Assembly: GCA_949775045.1 (NCBI GenBank)
Contig: OX459104.1
Coordinates: 4,147,738 to 4,211,737 of the forward strand
DNA: 64,000 bases
Reading direction: 5' to 3'
DNA from: Metridium senile
Taxonomy: Eukaryota > Cnidaria > Anthozoa > Actiniaria > Metridiidae
The first letter of the stretch is position 1. Every line of letters starts with the position of its first letter. Under the pieces are notes generated by a model. The model did no database searches and was not told the DNA's origin. It was given only the letters and a program-made list of their open reading frames with translations. The position numbers and the translations under genes were made by a program. Below, piece by piece: positions 1 to 12,917 of the stretch.

Positions 1-869
1 ATTAAATGAGCAGTTCCGATTTTCTAGTCAATTCCATTATTACAATACTAGAAGCAAAGATCTGCAGCTTCGCTTACCGTTAGCAAGAACTGCTAAGTAC
101 CAATCTTCGCAAAATTTTGAATCTTCGTTTCGCTACAACGGGGCAAAAACATGGAATTCCCTACCTACCAATATCCGTAATATCTGAGTCAGCTTTGATG
201 CCTTTTAAACAGGCACTTACTGAGTCCTTTTTTCGTAACTAAACACAGTTCTTATATTTTCATTAGTATATATTAATTTATCTATATACATTCATAATCA
301 TTTATAGTTATAGTTATATCTTTATGTATGTAAACGCAATGTGATGTATGTTTTGTGCAGAGCCCCACTTAAACCAGCTATGTTGAACTGCAGGCATTCT
401 AATTTCTGCTTAAATATTTATTCATCAATAAATCAATCAATAAATATGTACAACATGGGATGTAAAAGTTAAATAATTTTAGTTTGTAAACGTTTCGAAT
501 GAGAAAGGCTGTTTTTATCAGAAAAAGAAAAGAAAAAATTAAAAAAAAGAAAAAACTCACGCGCTCTCCGTTCCCCACACCCAGCTCGTCCGAAGGGAGG
601 AGAGAACCAGCCCCTAAGCTATAAATGGTAATTCCTATACGTAGACTAACTAAGCGTCACTCGATTTATACAAATTGAAAAATCCTAGTCTTTCAGGGCA
701 GGTTTATTGTTATGCTAATCTTATTGTTCTTATTCCCAGTGGGGAGTAGGGTCAACTCGCGCATGCGCATTCAATGTGATATCGCATTGCAAGCGAGTTT
801 CATCCAAGACAACCCACACGTTGTAGGGGGTGCTTGTTTTATGCTTCGGATGGCACGCAAGACTGATGC

Positions 870-1325
870 ATGTATCACTTTGTATTTAATACTCATTTTG
901 ATACTTCCAATTGTTGATTATTGCTCTTGCGTTTGAAATGCATGGATGCAGTATCAACACTAGGAAAGAGTACCTAGACAGGTTGCAGAGGTGCGCTGCT
1001 GCAATCATTGAAGGCAGAAAAAAAAAGAAAATGAATTAAATCTTAATTACTTCCTCCTCATCCTTTTGGCAGAAACTTTCCGTAGAATTGTATGCTGGTA
1101 TACAAATGCCTTAAATAGTCTAGCCCGGGCATATACCTATTAAATGAGCAGTTCCGATTTTCTAGTCAATTCCATTATTACAATACTAGAAGCAAAGATC
1201 TGCAGCTTCGCTTACCGTTAGCAAGAACTGCTAAGTACCAATCTTCGCAAAATTTTGAATCTTCGTTTCGCTACAACGGGGCAAAAACATGGAATTCCCT
1301 ACCTACCAATATCCGTAATATCTGA
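870..1325 (+). pseudogene. LINE reverse-transcriptase C-terminal relic, first complete copy
   Basis: Broken reading frames match the end of non-LTR retrotransposon ORF2. LILPIVDYCSCV ends at a TGA where the family usually has W. It is followed by NTRKEYLDRLQRCAAAIIEG (about 960-1018), then by a frame from 1092 reading MLVYKCLK-stop, then LLNEQFRFSSQFHYYNTRSK, and later YNGAKTWNSLPTNIRNI, ending in TGA at 1323-1325. The tail FKQALTESFFRN follows one frame over. Stops and frameshifts show it is dead. The fragment resembles the CR1/L2/Jockey-like C-terminus; the clade is not resolved. It spans the junction between tandem units 1 and 2. Confidence 0.7.
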
Positions 1326-2007
1326 GTCAGCTTTGATGCCTTTTAAACAGGCACTTACTGAGTCCTTTTTTCGTAACTAAACACAGTTCTTATATTTTCA
1401 TTAGTATATATTAATTTATCTATATACATTCATAATCATTTATAGTTATAGTTATATCTTTATGTATGTAAACGCAATGTGATGTATGTTTTGTGCAGAG
1501 CCCCACTTAAACCAGCTATGTTGAACTGCAGGCATTCTAATTTCTGCTTAAATATTTATTCATCAATAAATCAATCAATAAATATGTACAACATGGGATG
1601 TAAAAGTTAAATAATTTTAGTTTGTAAACGTTTCGAATGAGAAAGGCTGTTTTTATCAGAAAAAGAAAAGAAAAAATTAAAAAAAAGAAAAAACTCACGC
1701 GCTCTCCGTTCCCCACACCCAGCTCGTCCGAAGGGAGGAGAGAACCAGCCCCTAAGCTATAAATGGTAATTCCTATACGTAGACTAACTAAGCGTCACTC
1801 GATTTATACAAATTGAAAAATCCTAGTCTTTCAGGGCAGGTTTATTGTTATGCTAATCTTATTGTTCTTATTCCCAGTGGGGAGTAGGGTCAACTCGCGC
1901 ATGCGCATTCAATGTGATATCGCATTGCAAGCGAGTTTCATCCAAGACAACCCACACGTTGTAGGGGGTGCTTGTTTTATGCTTCGGATGGCACGCAAGA
2001 CTGATGC

Positions 2008-2463
2008 ATGTATCACTTTGTATTTAATACTCATTTTGATACTTCCAATTGTTGATTATTGCTCTTGCGTTTGAAATGCATGGATGCAGTATCAACACTA
2101 GGAAAGAGTACCTAGACAGGTTGCAGAGGTGCGCTGCTGCAATCATTGAAGGCAGAAAAAAAAAGAAAATGAATTAAATCTTAATTACTTCCTCCTCATC
2201 CTTTTGGCAGAAACTTTCCGTAGAATTGTATGCTGGTATACAAATGCCTTAAATAGTCTAGCCCGGGCATATACCTATTAAATGAGCAGTTCCGATTTTC
2301 TAGTCAATTCCATTATTACAATACTAGAAGCAAAGATCTGCAGCTTCGCTTACCGTTAGCAAGAACTGCTAAGTACCAATCTTCGCAAAATTTTGAATCT
2401 TCGTTTCGCTACAACGGGGCAAAAACATGGAATTCCCTACCTACCAATATCCGTAATATCTGA
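2008..2463 (+). pseudogene. LINE reverse-transcriptase C-terminal relic, second copy
   Basis: This is the same decayed segment one period (1138 bp) downstream, with the same in-frame stops and frameshift. The partial first copy at 1-187 holds only the downstream part, from the LLNEQFRF segment to the terminal TGA. Confidence 0.7.
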
Positions 2464-2766
2464 GTCAGCTTTGATGCCTTTTAAACAGGCACTTACTGAG
2501 TCCTTTTTTCGTAACTAAACACAGTTCTTATATTTTCATTAGTATATATTAATTTATCTATATACATTCATAATCATTTATAGTTATAGTTATATCTTTA
2601 TGTATGTAAACGCAATGTGATGTATGTTTTGTGCAGAGCCCCACTTAAACCAGCTATGTTGAACTGCAGGCATTCTAATTTCTGCTTAAATATTTATTCA
2701 TCAATAAATCAATCAATAAATATGTACAACATGGGATGTAAAAGTTAAATAATTTTAGTTTGTAAA

Positions 2767-2966
2767 NNNNNNNNNNNNNNNNNNNNNNNNNNNNNNNNNN
2801 NNNNNNNNNNNNNNNNNNNNNNNNNNNNNNNNNNNNNNNNNNNNNNNNNNNNNNNNNNNNNNNNNNNNNNNNNNNNNNNNNNNNNNNNNNNNNNNNNNNN
2901 NNNNNNNNNNNNNNNNNNNNNNNNNNNNNNNNNNNNNNNNNNNNNNNNNNNNNNNNNNNNNNNNNN
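2767..2966. other. Assembly gap (200 N)
   Basis: Exactly 200 N separate the 1138-bp tandem unit from the 37-bp satellite. A round number indicates a scaffold gap of unknown true size, so neither array length is known at this side. Confidence 0.99.
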
Positions 2967-5900
2967 GACCTGAAACGTTCAGTCACAATGACGGGATAAA
3001 ATCGACCTGAAACGTTCAGTCACAATAACGGGTTAAAATCGACCTGAAACGTTCAGTAAAAATGACGGGATAAAATCGACCTGAAACGTTCAGTCACAAT
3101 GACGGGATAAAATCGATCTGAAACGTTCAGTAAAAATGACGGGTAAAATCGACCTGAAACGTTCAGTCACAATGACGGGTTAAAATCGACCTGAAACGTT
3201 CAGTAAAAATGACGGGATAAAATCGACCTGAAACGTTCAGTCACAATGACGGGTTAAAATCGACCTGAAACGTTCAGTAAAAATGACGGGTTAAAATCGA
3301 CCTGAAACGTTCAGTAAAAATGACGGGTTAAAATCGACCTGAAACGTTCAGTCACAATGACGGGTTAAAATCGACCTGAAACGTTCAGTAAAAATGACGG
3401 GATAAAATCGACCTGAAACGTTCAGTCACAATGACGGGTTAAAATCGACCTGAAACGTTCAGTAAAAATGACAGGTTAAAATCGACCTGAAACGTTCAGT
3501 AAAAATGACGGGATAAAATCGACCTGAAACGTTCAGTCACAATAACGGGTTAAAATCGACCTGAAACGTTCAGTAAAAATGACGGGATAAAATCGACCTG
3601 AAACGTTCAGTCACAATGACGGGTTAAAATCGACCTGAAACGTTCAGTCACAATGACGGGATAAAATCGACCTGAAACGTTCAGTAAAAATGACGGGTTA
3701 AAATCGACCTGAAACGTTCAGTCACAATAACGGGTTAAAATCGACCTGAAACGTTCAGTCACAATGACGGGATAAAATCGACCTGAAACGTTCAGTCACA
3801 ATAACGGGTTAAAATCGACCTGAAACGTTCAGTAAAAATGACGGGATAAAATCGACCTGAAACGTTCAGTCACAATGACGGGATAAAATCGATCTGAAAC
3901 GTTCAGTAAAAATGACGGGTAAAATCGACCTGAAACGTTCAGTCACAATGACGGGTTAAAATCGACCTGAAACGTTCAGTAAAAATGACGGGTTAAAATC
4001 GACCTGAAACGTTCAGTAAAAATGACGGGTTAAAATCGACCTGAAACGTTCAGTCACAATGACGGGTTAAAATCGACCTGAAACGTTCAGTAAAAATGAC
4101 GGGATAAAATCGACCTGAAACGTTCAGTCACAATGACGGGTTAAAATCGACCTGAAACGTTCAGTAAAAATGACAGGTTAAAATCGACCTGAAACGTTCA
4201 GTAAAAATGACGGGATAAAATCGACCTGAAACGTTCAGTAAAAATGACGGGATAAAATCGACCTGAAACGTTCAGTCACAATGACGGGATAAAATCGATC
4301 TGAAACGTTCAGTAAAAATGACGGGTAAAATCGACCTGAAACGTTCAGTCACAATGACGGGTTAAAATCGACCTGAAACGTTCAGTAAAAATGACGGGTT
4401 AAAATCGACCTGAAACGTTCAGTCACAATAACGGGTTAAAATCGACCTGAAACGTTCAGTCACAATGACGGGTTAAAATCGACCTGAAACGTTCAGTAAA
4501 AATGACGGGATAAAATCGACCTGAAACGTTCAGTCACAATGACGGGTTAAAATCGACCTGAAACGTTCAGTAAAAATGACGGGATAAAATCGACCTGAAA
4601 CGTTCAGTCACAATGACGGGTTAAAATCGACCTGAAACGTTCAGTAAAAATGACGGGTTAAAATCGACCTGAAACGTTCAGTAAAAATGACGGGTTAAAA
4701 TCGACCTGAAACGTTCAGTCACAATAACGGGTTAAAATCGACCTGAAACGTTCAGTCACAATGACGGGTTAAAATCGACCTGAAACGTTCAGTAAAAATG
4801 ACGGGATAAAATCGACCTGAAACGTTCAGTCACAATGACGGGTTAAAATCGACCTGAAACGTTCAGTAAAAATGACGGGATAAAATCGACCTGAAACGTT
4901 CAGTCACAATGACGGGTTAAAATCGACCTGAAACGTTCAGTAAAAATGACGGGTTAAAATCGACCTGAAACGTTTAGTAAAAATGACGGGTTAAAATCGA
5001 CCTGAAACGTTCAGTCACAATGACGGGTTAAAATCGACCTGAAACGTTCAGTAAAAATGACGGGATAAAATCGACCTGAAACGTTCAGTCACAATGACGG
5101 GTTAAAATCGACCTGAAACGTTCAGTAAAAATGACAGGTTAAAATCGACCTGAAACGTTCAGTAAAAATGACGGGATAAAATCGACCTGAAACGTTCAGT
5201 CACAATGACGGGTTAAAATCGACCTGAAACGTTCAGTAAAAATGACGGGATAAAATCGACCTGAAACGTTCAGTCACAATGACGGGTTAAAATCGACCTG
5301 AAACGTTCAGTAAAAATGACGGGATAAAATCGACCTGAAACGTTCAGTCACAATGACGGGTTAAAATCGACCTGAAACGTTCAGTAAAAATGACGGGATA
5401 AAATCGACCTGAAACGTTCAGTCACAATGACGGGTTAAAATCGACCTGAAACGTTCAGTAAAAATGACGGGATAAAATCGACCTGAAACGTTCAGTCACA
5501 ATGACGGGTTAAAATCGACCTGAAACGTTCAGTAAAAATGACGGGATAAAATCGACCTGAAACGTTCAGTCACAATGACGGGTTAAAATCAACCTGAAAC
5601 GTTCAGTAAAAATGACGGGATAAAATCGACCTGAAACGTTCAGTCACAATGACGGGTTAAAATCGACCTGAAACGTTCAGTCACAATAACGGGTTAAAAT
5701 CGACCTGAAACGTTCAGTAAAAATGACGGGATAAAATCGACCTGAAACGTTCAGTCACAATGACGGGTTAAAATCGACCTGAAACGTTCAGTAAAAATGA
5801 CGGGATAAAATCGACCTGAAACGTTCAGTCACAATGACGGGTTAAAATTGACCTGAAACGTTCAGTCACAATGACGGGATAAAATCGACCTGAAACGTTC

Positions 5901-8900
5901 AGTAAAAATGACGGGTTAAAATCGACCTGAAACGTTCAGTCACAATAACGGGTTAAAATCGACCTGAAACGTTCAGTCACAATGACGGGATAAAATCGAC
6001 CTGAAACATTCAGTCACAATAACGGGTTAAAATCGACCTGAAACGTTCAGTAAAAATGACGGGATAAAATCGACCTGAAACGTTCAGTCACAATGACGGG
6101 ATAAAATCGATCTGAAACGTTCAGTAAAAATGACGGGTAAAATCGACCTGAAACGTTCAGTCACAATGACGGGTTAAAATCGACCTGAAACGTTCAGTAA
6201 AAATGACGGGTTAAAATCGACCTGAAACGTTCAGTCACAATAACGGGTTAAAATCGACCTGAAACGTTCAGTCACAATGACGGGTTAAAATCGACCTGAA
6301 ACGTTCAGTAAAAATGACGGGATAAAATCGACCTGAAACGTTCAGTCACAATGACGGGTTAAAATCGACCTGAAACGTTCAGTAAAAATGACGGGATAAA
6401 ATCGACCTGAAACGTTCAGTCACAATGACGGGTTAAAATCGACCTGAAACGTTCAGTAAAAATGACGGGATAAAATCGACCTGAAACGTTCAGTCACAAT
6501 GACGGGATAAAATCGATCTGAAACGTTCAGTAAAAATGACGGGTAAAATCGACCTGAAACGTTCAGTCACAATGACGGGTTAAAATCGACCTGAAACGTT
6601 CAGTAAAAATGACGGGATAAAATCGACCTGAAACGTTCAGTCACAATGACGGGTTAAAATCGACCTGAAACGTTCAGTAAAAATGACGGGATAAAATCGA
6701 CCTGAAACGTTCAGTCACAATGACGGGTTAAAATCGACCTGAAACGTTCAGTAAAAATGACGGGTTAAAATCGACCTGAAACGTTCAGTAAAAATGACGG
6801 GTTAAAATCGACCTGAAACGTTCAGTCACAATAACGGGTTAAAATCGACCTGAAACGTTCAGTCACAATGACGGGTTAAAATCGACCTGAAACGTTCAGT
6901 AAAAATGACGGGATAAAATCGACCTGAAACGTTCAGTCACAATGACGGGTTAAAATCGACCTGAAACGTTCAGTAAAAATGACGGGATAAAATCGACCTG
7001 AAACGTTCAGTCACAATGACGGGTTAAAATCGACCTGAAACGTTCTGTCACAATGACGGGTTAAAATCGACCTGAAACGTTCAGTAAAAATGACGGGATA
7101 AAATCGACCTGAAACGTTCAGTCACAATGACGGGTTAAAATCGACCTGAAACGTTCAGTAAAAATGACGGGATAAAATCGACCTGAAACGTTCAGTCACA
7201 ATGACGGGTTAAAATCGACCTGAAACGTTCAGTAAAAATGACGGGTTAAAATCGACCTGAAACGTTCAGTCACAATGACGGGTTAAAATCGACCTGAAAC
7301 GTTCAGTAAAAATGACGGGATAAAATCGACCTGAAACGTTCAGTCACAATGACGGGTTAAAATCGACCTGAAACGTTCAGTAAAAATGACGGGATAAAAT
7401 CGACCTGAAACGTTCAGTCACAATGACGGGTTAAAATCGACCTGAAACGTTCAGTAAAAATGACGGGATAAAATCGACCTGAAACGTTCAGTCACAATGA
7501 CGGGTTAAAATCGACCTGAAACGTTCAGTAAAAATGACGGGTTAAAATCGACCTGAAACGTTCAGTAAAAATGACGGGATAAAATCGACCTGAAACGTTC
7601 AGTCACAATAACGGGTTAAAATCGACCTGAAACGTTCAGTCACAATGACGGGTTAAAATGGACCTGAAACGTTCAGTAAAAATGACGGGATAAAATCGAC
7701 CTGAAACGTTCAGTCACAATGACGGGTTAAAATCGACCTGAAACGTTCAGTAAAAATGACGGGTTAAAATCGACCTGAAACGTTCAGTAAAAATGACGGG
7801 TTAAAATCGACCTGAAACGTTGTCACAATGACGGGTTAAAATCGACCTGAAACGTTCAGTAAAAATGACGGGATAAAATCGACCTGAAACGTTCAGTCAC
7901 AATGACGGGTTAAAATCGACCTGAAACGTTCAGTAAAAATGACAGGTTAAAATCGACCTGAAACGTTCAGTAAAAATGACGGGATAAAATCGACCTGAAA
8001 CGTTCAGTCACAATGACGGGTTAAAATCGACCTGAAACGTTCAGTAAAAATGACGGGATAAAATCGACCTGAAACGTTCAGTCACAATGACGGGTTAAAA
8101 TCGACCTGAAACGTTCAGTAAAAATGACGGGATAAAATCGACCTGAAACGTTCAGTCACAATGACGGGTTAAAATCGACCTGAAACGTTCAGTAAAAATG
8201 ACGGGATAAAATCGACCTGAAACGTTCAGTCACAATGACGGGTTAAAATTGACCTGAAACGTTCAGTAAAAATGACGGGATAAAATCGACCTGAAACGTT
8301 CAGTCACAATGACGGGTTAAAATCGACCTGAAACGTTCAGTAAAAATGACGGGATAAAATCGACCTGAAACGTTCAGTCACAATGACGGGTTAAAATCGA
8401 CCTGAAACGTTCAGTCACAATGACGGGATAAAATCGACCTGAAACGTTCAGTAAAAATGACGGGTTAAAATCGACCTGAAACGTTCAGTCACAATAACGG
8501 GTTAAAATCGACCTGAAACGTTCAGTCACAATGACGGGATAAAATCGACCTGAAACGTTCAGTCACAATAACGGGTTAAAATCGACCTGAAACGTTCAGT
8601 AAAAATGACGGGATAAAATCGACCTGAAACGTTCAGTCACAATGACGGGATAAAATCGACCTGAAACGTTCAGTAAAAATGACGGGTAAAATCGACCTGA
8701 AACGTTCAGTCACAATGACGGGTTAAAATCGACCTGAAACGTTCAGTAAAAATGACGGGTTAAAATCGACCTGAAACGTTCAGTCACAATAACGGGTTAA
8801 AATCGACCTGAAACGTTCTGTCACAATGACGGGTTAAAATCGACCTGAAACGTTCAGTAAAAATGACGGGATAAAATCGACCTGAAACGTTCAGTCACAA

Positions 8901-10935
8901 TGACGGGTTAAAATCGACCTGAAACGTTCAGTAAAAATGACGGGATAAAATCGACCTGAAACGTTCAGTCACAATGACGGGTTAAAATCGACCTGAAACG
9001 TTCAGTAAAAATGACGGGTTAAAATCGACCTGAAACGTTCAGTAAAAATGACGGGTTAAAATCGACCTGAAACGTTCAGTCACAATAACGGGTTAAAATC
9101 GACCTGAAACGTTCAGTCACAATGACGGGTTAAAATCGACCTGAAACGTTCAGTAAAAATGACGGGATAAAATCGACCTGAAACGTTCAGTCACAATGAC
9201 GGGTTAAAATCGACCTGAAACGTTCAGTAAAAATGACGGGATAAAATCGACCTGAAACGTTCAGTCACAATGACGGGTTAAAATCGACCTGAAACGTTCA
9301 GTCACAATGACGGGTTAAAATCGACCTGAAACGTTCAGTAAAAATGACGGGTTAAAATCGACCTGAAACGTTCAGTCACAATAACGGGTTAAAATCGACC
9401 TGAAACGTTCAGTCACAATGACGGGTTAAAATCGACCTGAAACGTTCAGTAAAAATGACGGGATAAAATCGACCTGAAACGTTCAGTCACAATGACGGGT
9501 TAAAATCGACCTGAAACGTTCAGTAAAAATGACGGGATAAAATCGACCTGAAACGTTCAGTCACAATGACGGGTTAAAATCGACCTGAAACGTTCAGTAA
9601 AAATGACGGGTTAAAATCGACCTGAAACGTTCAGTAAAAATGACGGGTTAAAATCGACCTGAAACGTTCAGTCACAATAACGGGTTAAAATCGACCTGAA
9701 ACGTTCAGTCACAATGACGGGATAAAATCGACCTGAAACGTTCAGTCACAATAACGGGTTAAAATCGACCTGAAACGTTCAGTAAAAATGACGGGATAAA
9801 ATCGACCTGAAACGTTCAGTCACAATGACGGGTTAAAATCGACCTGAAACGTTCAGTAAAAATGACGGGTTAAAATCGACCTGAAACGTTCAGTAAAAAT
9901 GACGGGTTAAAATCGACCTGAAACGTTCAGTCACAATAACGGGTTAAAATCGACCTGAAACGTTCAGTCACAATGACGGGATAAAATCGACCTGAAACGT
10001 TCAGTCACAATAACGGGTTAAAATCGACCTGAAACGTTCAGTAAAAATGACGGGATAAAATCGACCTGAAACGTTCAGTCACAATGACGGGATAAAATCG
10101 ATCTGAAACGTTCAGTAAAAATGACGGGTAAAATCGACCTGAAACGTTCAGTCACAATGACGGGTTAAAATCGACCTGAAACGTTCAGTCACAATGACGG
10201 GTTAAAATCGACCTGAAACGTTCAGTCACAATAACGGGTTAAAATCGACCTGAAACGTTCAGTCACAATGACGGGTTAAAATCGACCTGAAACGTTCAGT
10301 AAAAATGACGGGATAAAATCGACCTGAAACGTTCAGTCACAATGACGGGTTAAAATCGACCTGAAACGTTCAGTAAAAATGACGGGATAAAATCGACCTG
10401 AAACGTTCAGTCACAATGACGGGTTAAAATCGACCTGAAACGTTCAGTAAAAATGACGGGTTAAAATCGACCTGAAACGTTCAGTAAAAATGACGGGTTA
10501 AAATCGACCTGAAACGTTCAGTCACAATAACGGGTTAAAATCGACCTGAAACGTTCAGTCACAATGACGGGTTAAAATCGACCTGAAACGTTCAGTAAAA
10601 ATGACGGGATAAAATCGACCTGAAACGTTCATTAACAATGACGGGTTAAAATCGACGTGAAACGTTCAGTAAAAAAGACGGGTTAAAATCGACCTGAAAC
10701 GTTCAGTAAAAATGACGGGTTAAAATCGACCTGAAACGTTCAGTAAAAATGACGGGTTAAAATCGACCTGAAACGTTCAGTCACAATAACGGGTTAAAAT
10801 CGACCTGAAACGTTCAGTCACAATGACGGGTTAAAATCGACCTGAAACGTTCAGTAAAAATGACGGGATAAAATCGACCTGAAACGTTCATTAACAATGA
10901 CGGGTTAAAATCGACGTGAAACGTTCAGTAAAAAA
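2967..10935 (+). repeat. 37-bp satellite array, about 215 monomers
   Basis: The monomer begins gacctgaaacgttcagt and ends tgacgggWtaaaatc. Two main types differ in the middle (cagtcacaat versus cagtaaaaat) and at gggttaaaat versus gggataaaat. They often alternate, giving 74-bp dimers. Rare variants recur: cgatctg in place of cgacctg immediately before a 36-bp monomer lacking one T (starts at 3115, 3891, 4297, 6109, 6515, 10100), and aataacggg in place of aatgacggg. No long open frame exists. The left edge is the assembly gap. The right edge decays at 10620-10935 (cattaacaatg, cgacgtg) and joins a different repeat. Confidence 0.97.
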
Positions 10936-11190
10936 GAACTATAGTCCATTAAAAAACTTCATTTTTGAGCATTTTGCATTGGGCTATAGTCCACAGGAAC
11001 ACGTCATTTTTAGCCATTTTTGAGCATTTTGCATGAGTTATAGTCCATTAAAAACGTCATTTTTAGCCTTATTTAGCGTTTTGCATGGGATATAGTCCAC
11101 TTAAAAATCGCCATTTTTGGGCTTTTTGCATGGGCTATAGTCCACTGGAACACGTCATTTGTGGCTATTTTGGAGCATATTTCAAATGTT
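10936..11190 (+). repeat. Degenerate 50-60-bp tandem repeat
   Basis: About five diverged units, each built from gctatagtccaNtNgaacac followed by gtcattttNagcNattttTgagcattttgcat. It directly abuts the 37-bp satellite. Beyond it to 11280 only a short (TTA)n tract and AT-rich sequence are seen. Confidence 0.75.
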
Positions 11191-11280
11191 AAGAAGTGCA
11201 ATATAAGTATTAAACATTATTATTATTATTATTAACAGCAATTAATATTTAACAACATATACAATGCAACAACTATAATA

Positions 11281-11426
11281 ATATCTTATTAACGGAAAGT
11301 TATGGACCGAGTTTTTTTCCACTGTCTTATGGCCAGAGCGCATAGCGCGAGGGCCATAAAAAGTTGAAAAAAAACGAGGTTCCATAAATTCCAGTACGGC
11401 CCGAGCAAGCGAGGTTAATAAGATAT
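11281..11426. repeat. Imperfect inverted repeat (hairpin element)
   Basis: The ends atatcttattaac and gttaataagatat are perfect inverted repeats. Inner segments also pair (tttccactgtcttatggcc against ggccataaaaagttgaaaaa). The 146-bp size and fold-back structure suggest a MITE-like element. Confidence 0.5.
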
Positions 11427-11777
11427 TTATTATATAGCATTTTTTGGAGGAAAATTTATAATAAAGAATAAATAGGAAACATAATATTACGACCTGTTCT
11501 TCTCCGTATTTTCATGCGAACGAAGTTTTAATCTCATTGTCATAAAAAAAAATAATCCGTCAAATAGGAGAATAAAAAGGCAAAAATATTGCGAAAGAAC
11601 TAGTAAAATAAACAATAAAAAAACTATTCAAAGAGGAAAAAGCAAAGCTGCTCTCGCTTTTCCGGTCCGTACGGAAAAAGTATGGCTCGCTTATTGACCA
11701 ATGACATCGTGCGTTATATCTTTGCTATATAATATAATATAATAGAAGTTATGCAATGGTATCTAATGGCATGCATG

Positions 11778-11872
11778 CATACCGTAGAATATCCCACGAG
11801 TCAATTGTACTTGTACTAGTATACACACGAGCAGCCTTTAAGCGAGTGAAGAGTGGGATATTCACAGTATGT
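11778..11872. repeat. Short palindromic element
   Basis: Left end cataccgtagaatatcccac and right end gtgggatattcacagtatg are imperfect inverted repeats about 95 bp apart end to end. It lies in an otherwise featureless AT-rich stretch (11427-12104). Confidence 0.45.
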
Positions 11873-12105
11873 CACAAGAAAACATTGTATAACTATTTTA
11901 TTCCCATCATATAAAATATAGAAAACTTGCAATGTGTCATGGAAAGAGACAGTTGAATACCGCCAAATCTAAAACGGTTTTCAAATTGAAGCATTTTGAT
12001 TGGCTGTATTTTAAATGATGTGGGATAAATATAAATATAAACAAACAATGAAGAGCAATGTACGAAATGCATGTACACACAAGTACTTTCTAGTTAGTGA
12101 GACTT

Positions 12106-12313
12106 TACAGCGCAAAGCCCAAAAGTGTGACCGCAGATAATGTATTCACATTCTTTTGACATGTTTGTCTGTAGCTGCTTTGGATTCAAATGGACTTTAT
12201 TCTAGCTATTTTAACCTCAAAATTTATCTGAAGATTGACATCATTCATTTGAAAAGATGTAGATAAAATATGAATAAATTATCGCCGGTCATACTTTTGG
12301 GCTTTGCGCTGTA
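12106..12313. mobile_element. Tc1/mariner-type MITE, copy 1
   Basis: Terminal inverted repeats start TACAGCGCAAAGCCCAAAAG on each strand, about 28 bp with one mismatch. The ends TA-CAG...CTG-TA fit the TA target of the Tc1/mariner/pogo group. There is no coding capacity. A homologous, longer copy lies at 45311-45568. On the minus strand it contributes AATAAA at 12201-12196, about 160 nt past the stop codon of the DM-domain gene, so it could supply that gene's poly(A) signal (inference). Confidence 0.8.
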
Positions 12314-12360
12314 ACATTGATCTAAGAGTTTGACATGAAAGAAGGGGGCATAGATATCAA

Positions 12361-12917
12361 TTAATCATCCATGGAAAAAGCCCTAGTACTTCCTGTATGG
12401 TCAAAATTGTGTACCCTTCTTGGTTCAAACGTGTCCTCATGTTGGAAGCTTCTTGGCTCAAACGTGTCCTCATGTTGTACGCTTCTTGGTTCAAAGTGAA
12501 ACGTGTCCTCATGTTGTACACTTCTTGGTTCAAACGTGTCCTCATGTTGGAAGCTTCTTGGTTCAAACGTGTCCTCATGTTGTAAGCTTCTTGGTTCAAA
12601 CGTGTCCTCATGTTGTAAGCTTCTTGGTTCAAACGTGTCCTCATGTTGTAAGCTTCTTGGTTCAAACGTGTCCTCATGTTGTAAGCTTCTTGGTTCAAAC
12701 GTGTCCTCATGTTCTAAGCTTCTTGGTTCAAACGTGTCCTCATGTTCTAAGCTTCTTGGTTCAAAGGCTTCCTTGAGGTGATAACATTTTGACTGGAAAG
12801 TTTCTTCATAAACATTACCAGAACATCCTTTGTCACTTGCTCCTGGAAAAGATATCTTGTAATGACGATATTCTGTTTGTTGACTGCGATCATTGCTTGG
12901 TATGTAGACTGAATACT
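12361..12917 (-). CDS. DM gene exon 3: repeat-bearing C-terminus and stop
   Basis: The acceptor is ctctttaattttcag. In phase 1 the frame reads EYSVYIPSNDRSQQTEYRHY and onward, runs through the whole 33-bp minisatellite with no stop, and ends SMDD-TAA at 12363-12361. The frame that starts at the acceptor base itself meets two TAG codons in the first repeat copies. That leaves the DM-phased frame as the one that reads the entire exon. Confidence 0.7.

Larger units (their letters stand above)
1..2766 (+). repeat. 1138-bp tandem repeat, 2.4 copies
   Basis: Positions 1, 1139 and 2277 begin the same unit (starts with attaaatgagc), so the period is 1138 bp. Copies 1 and 2 look identical over their full length, and copy 3 is cut by the assembly gap after about 490 bp. 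Each unit contains the decayed 3' end of a LINE plus AT-rich sequence and a short GC-richer stretch (about 559-610). Near-perfect identity means either recent duplication or an assembly artefact beside the gap. The 74-codon frames at 712-936 and 1850-2074 are part of this relic and are not separate genes. Confidence 0.9.

Noticed and set aside
2967..10935. CRISPR-like regular 37-bp repeats
   Set aside because: No unique spacers: the monomers are contiguous. The genome is eukaryotic.
2967..10935. CENP-B box in the 37-bp monomer
   Set aside because: gttcagtcacaatgacgggt recalls the box, but the spacing between TTC and CGGG is three bases too long and the central CpG is missing.
12357..12710. 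Minus-strand frame MRTRLNQEAYN repeated
   Set aside because: It is a different register of the 33-bp array; extended towards the DM exons it meets TAG codons. The phase-1 frame (FEPRSLQHEDT) is the one continuous with the DM domain.
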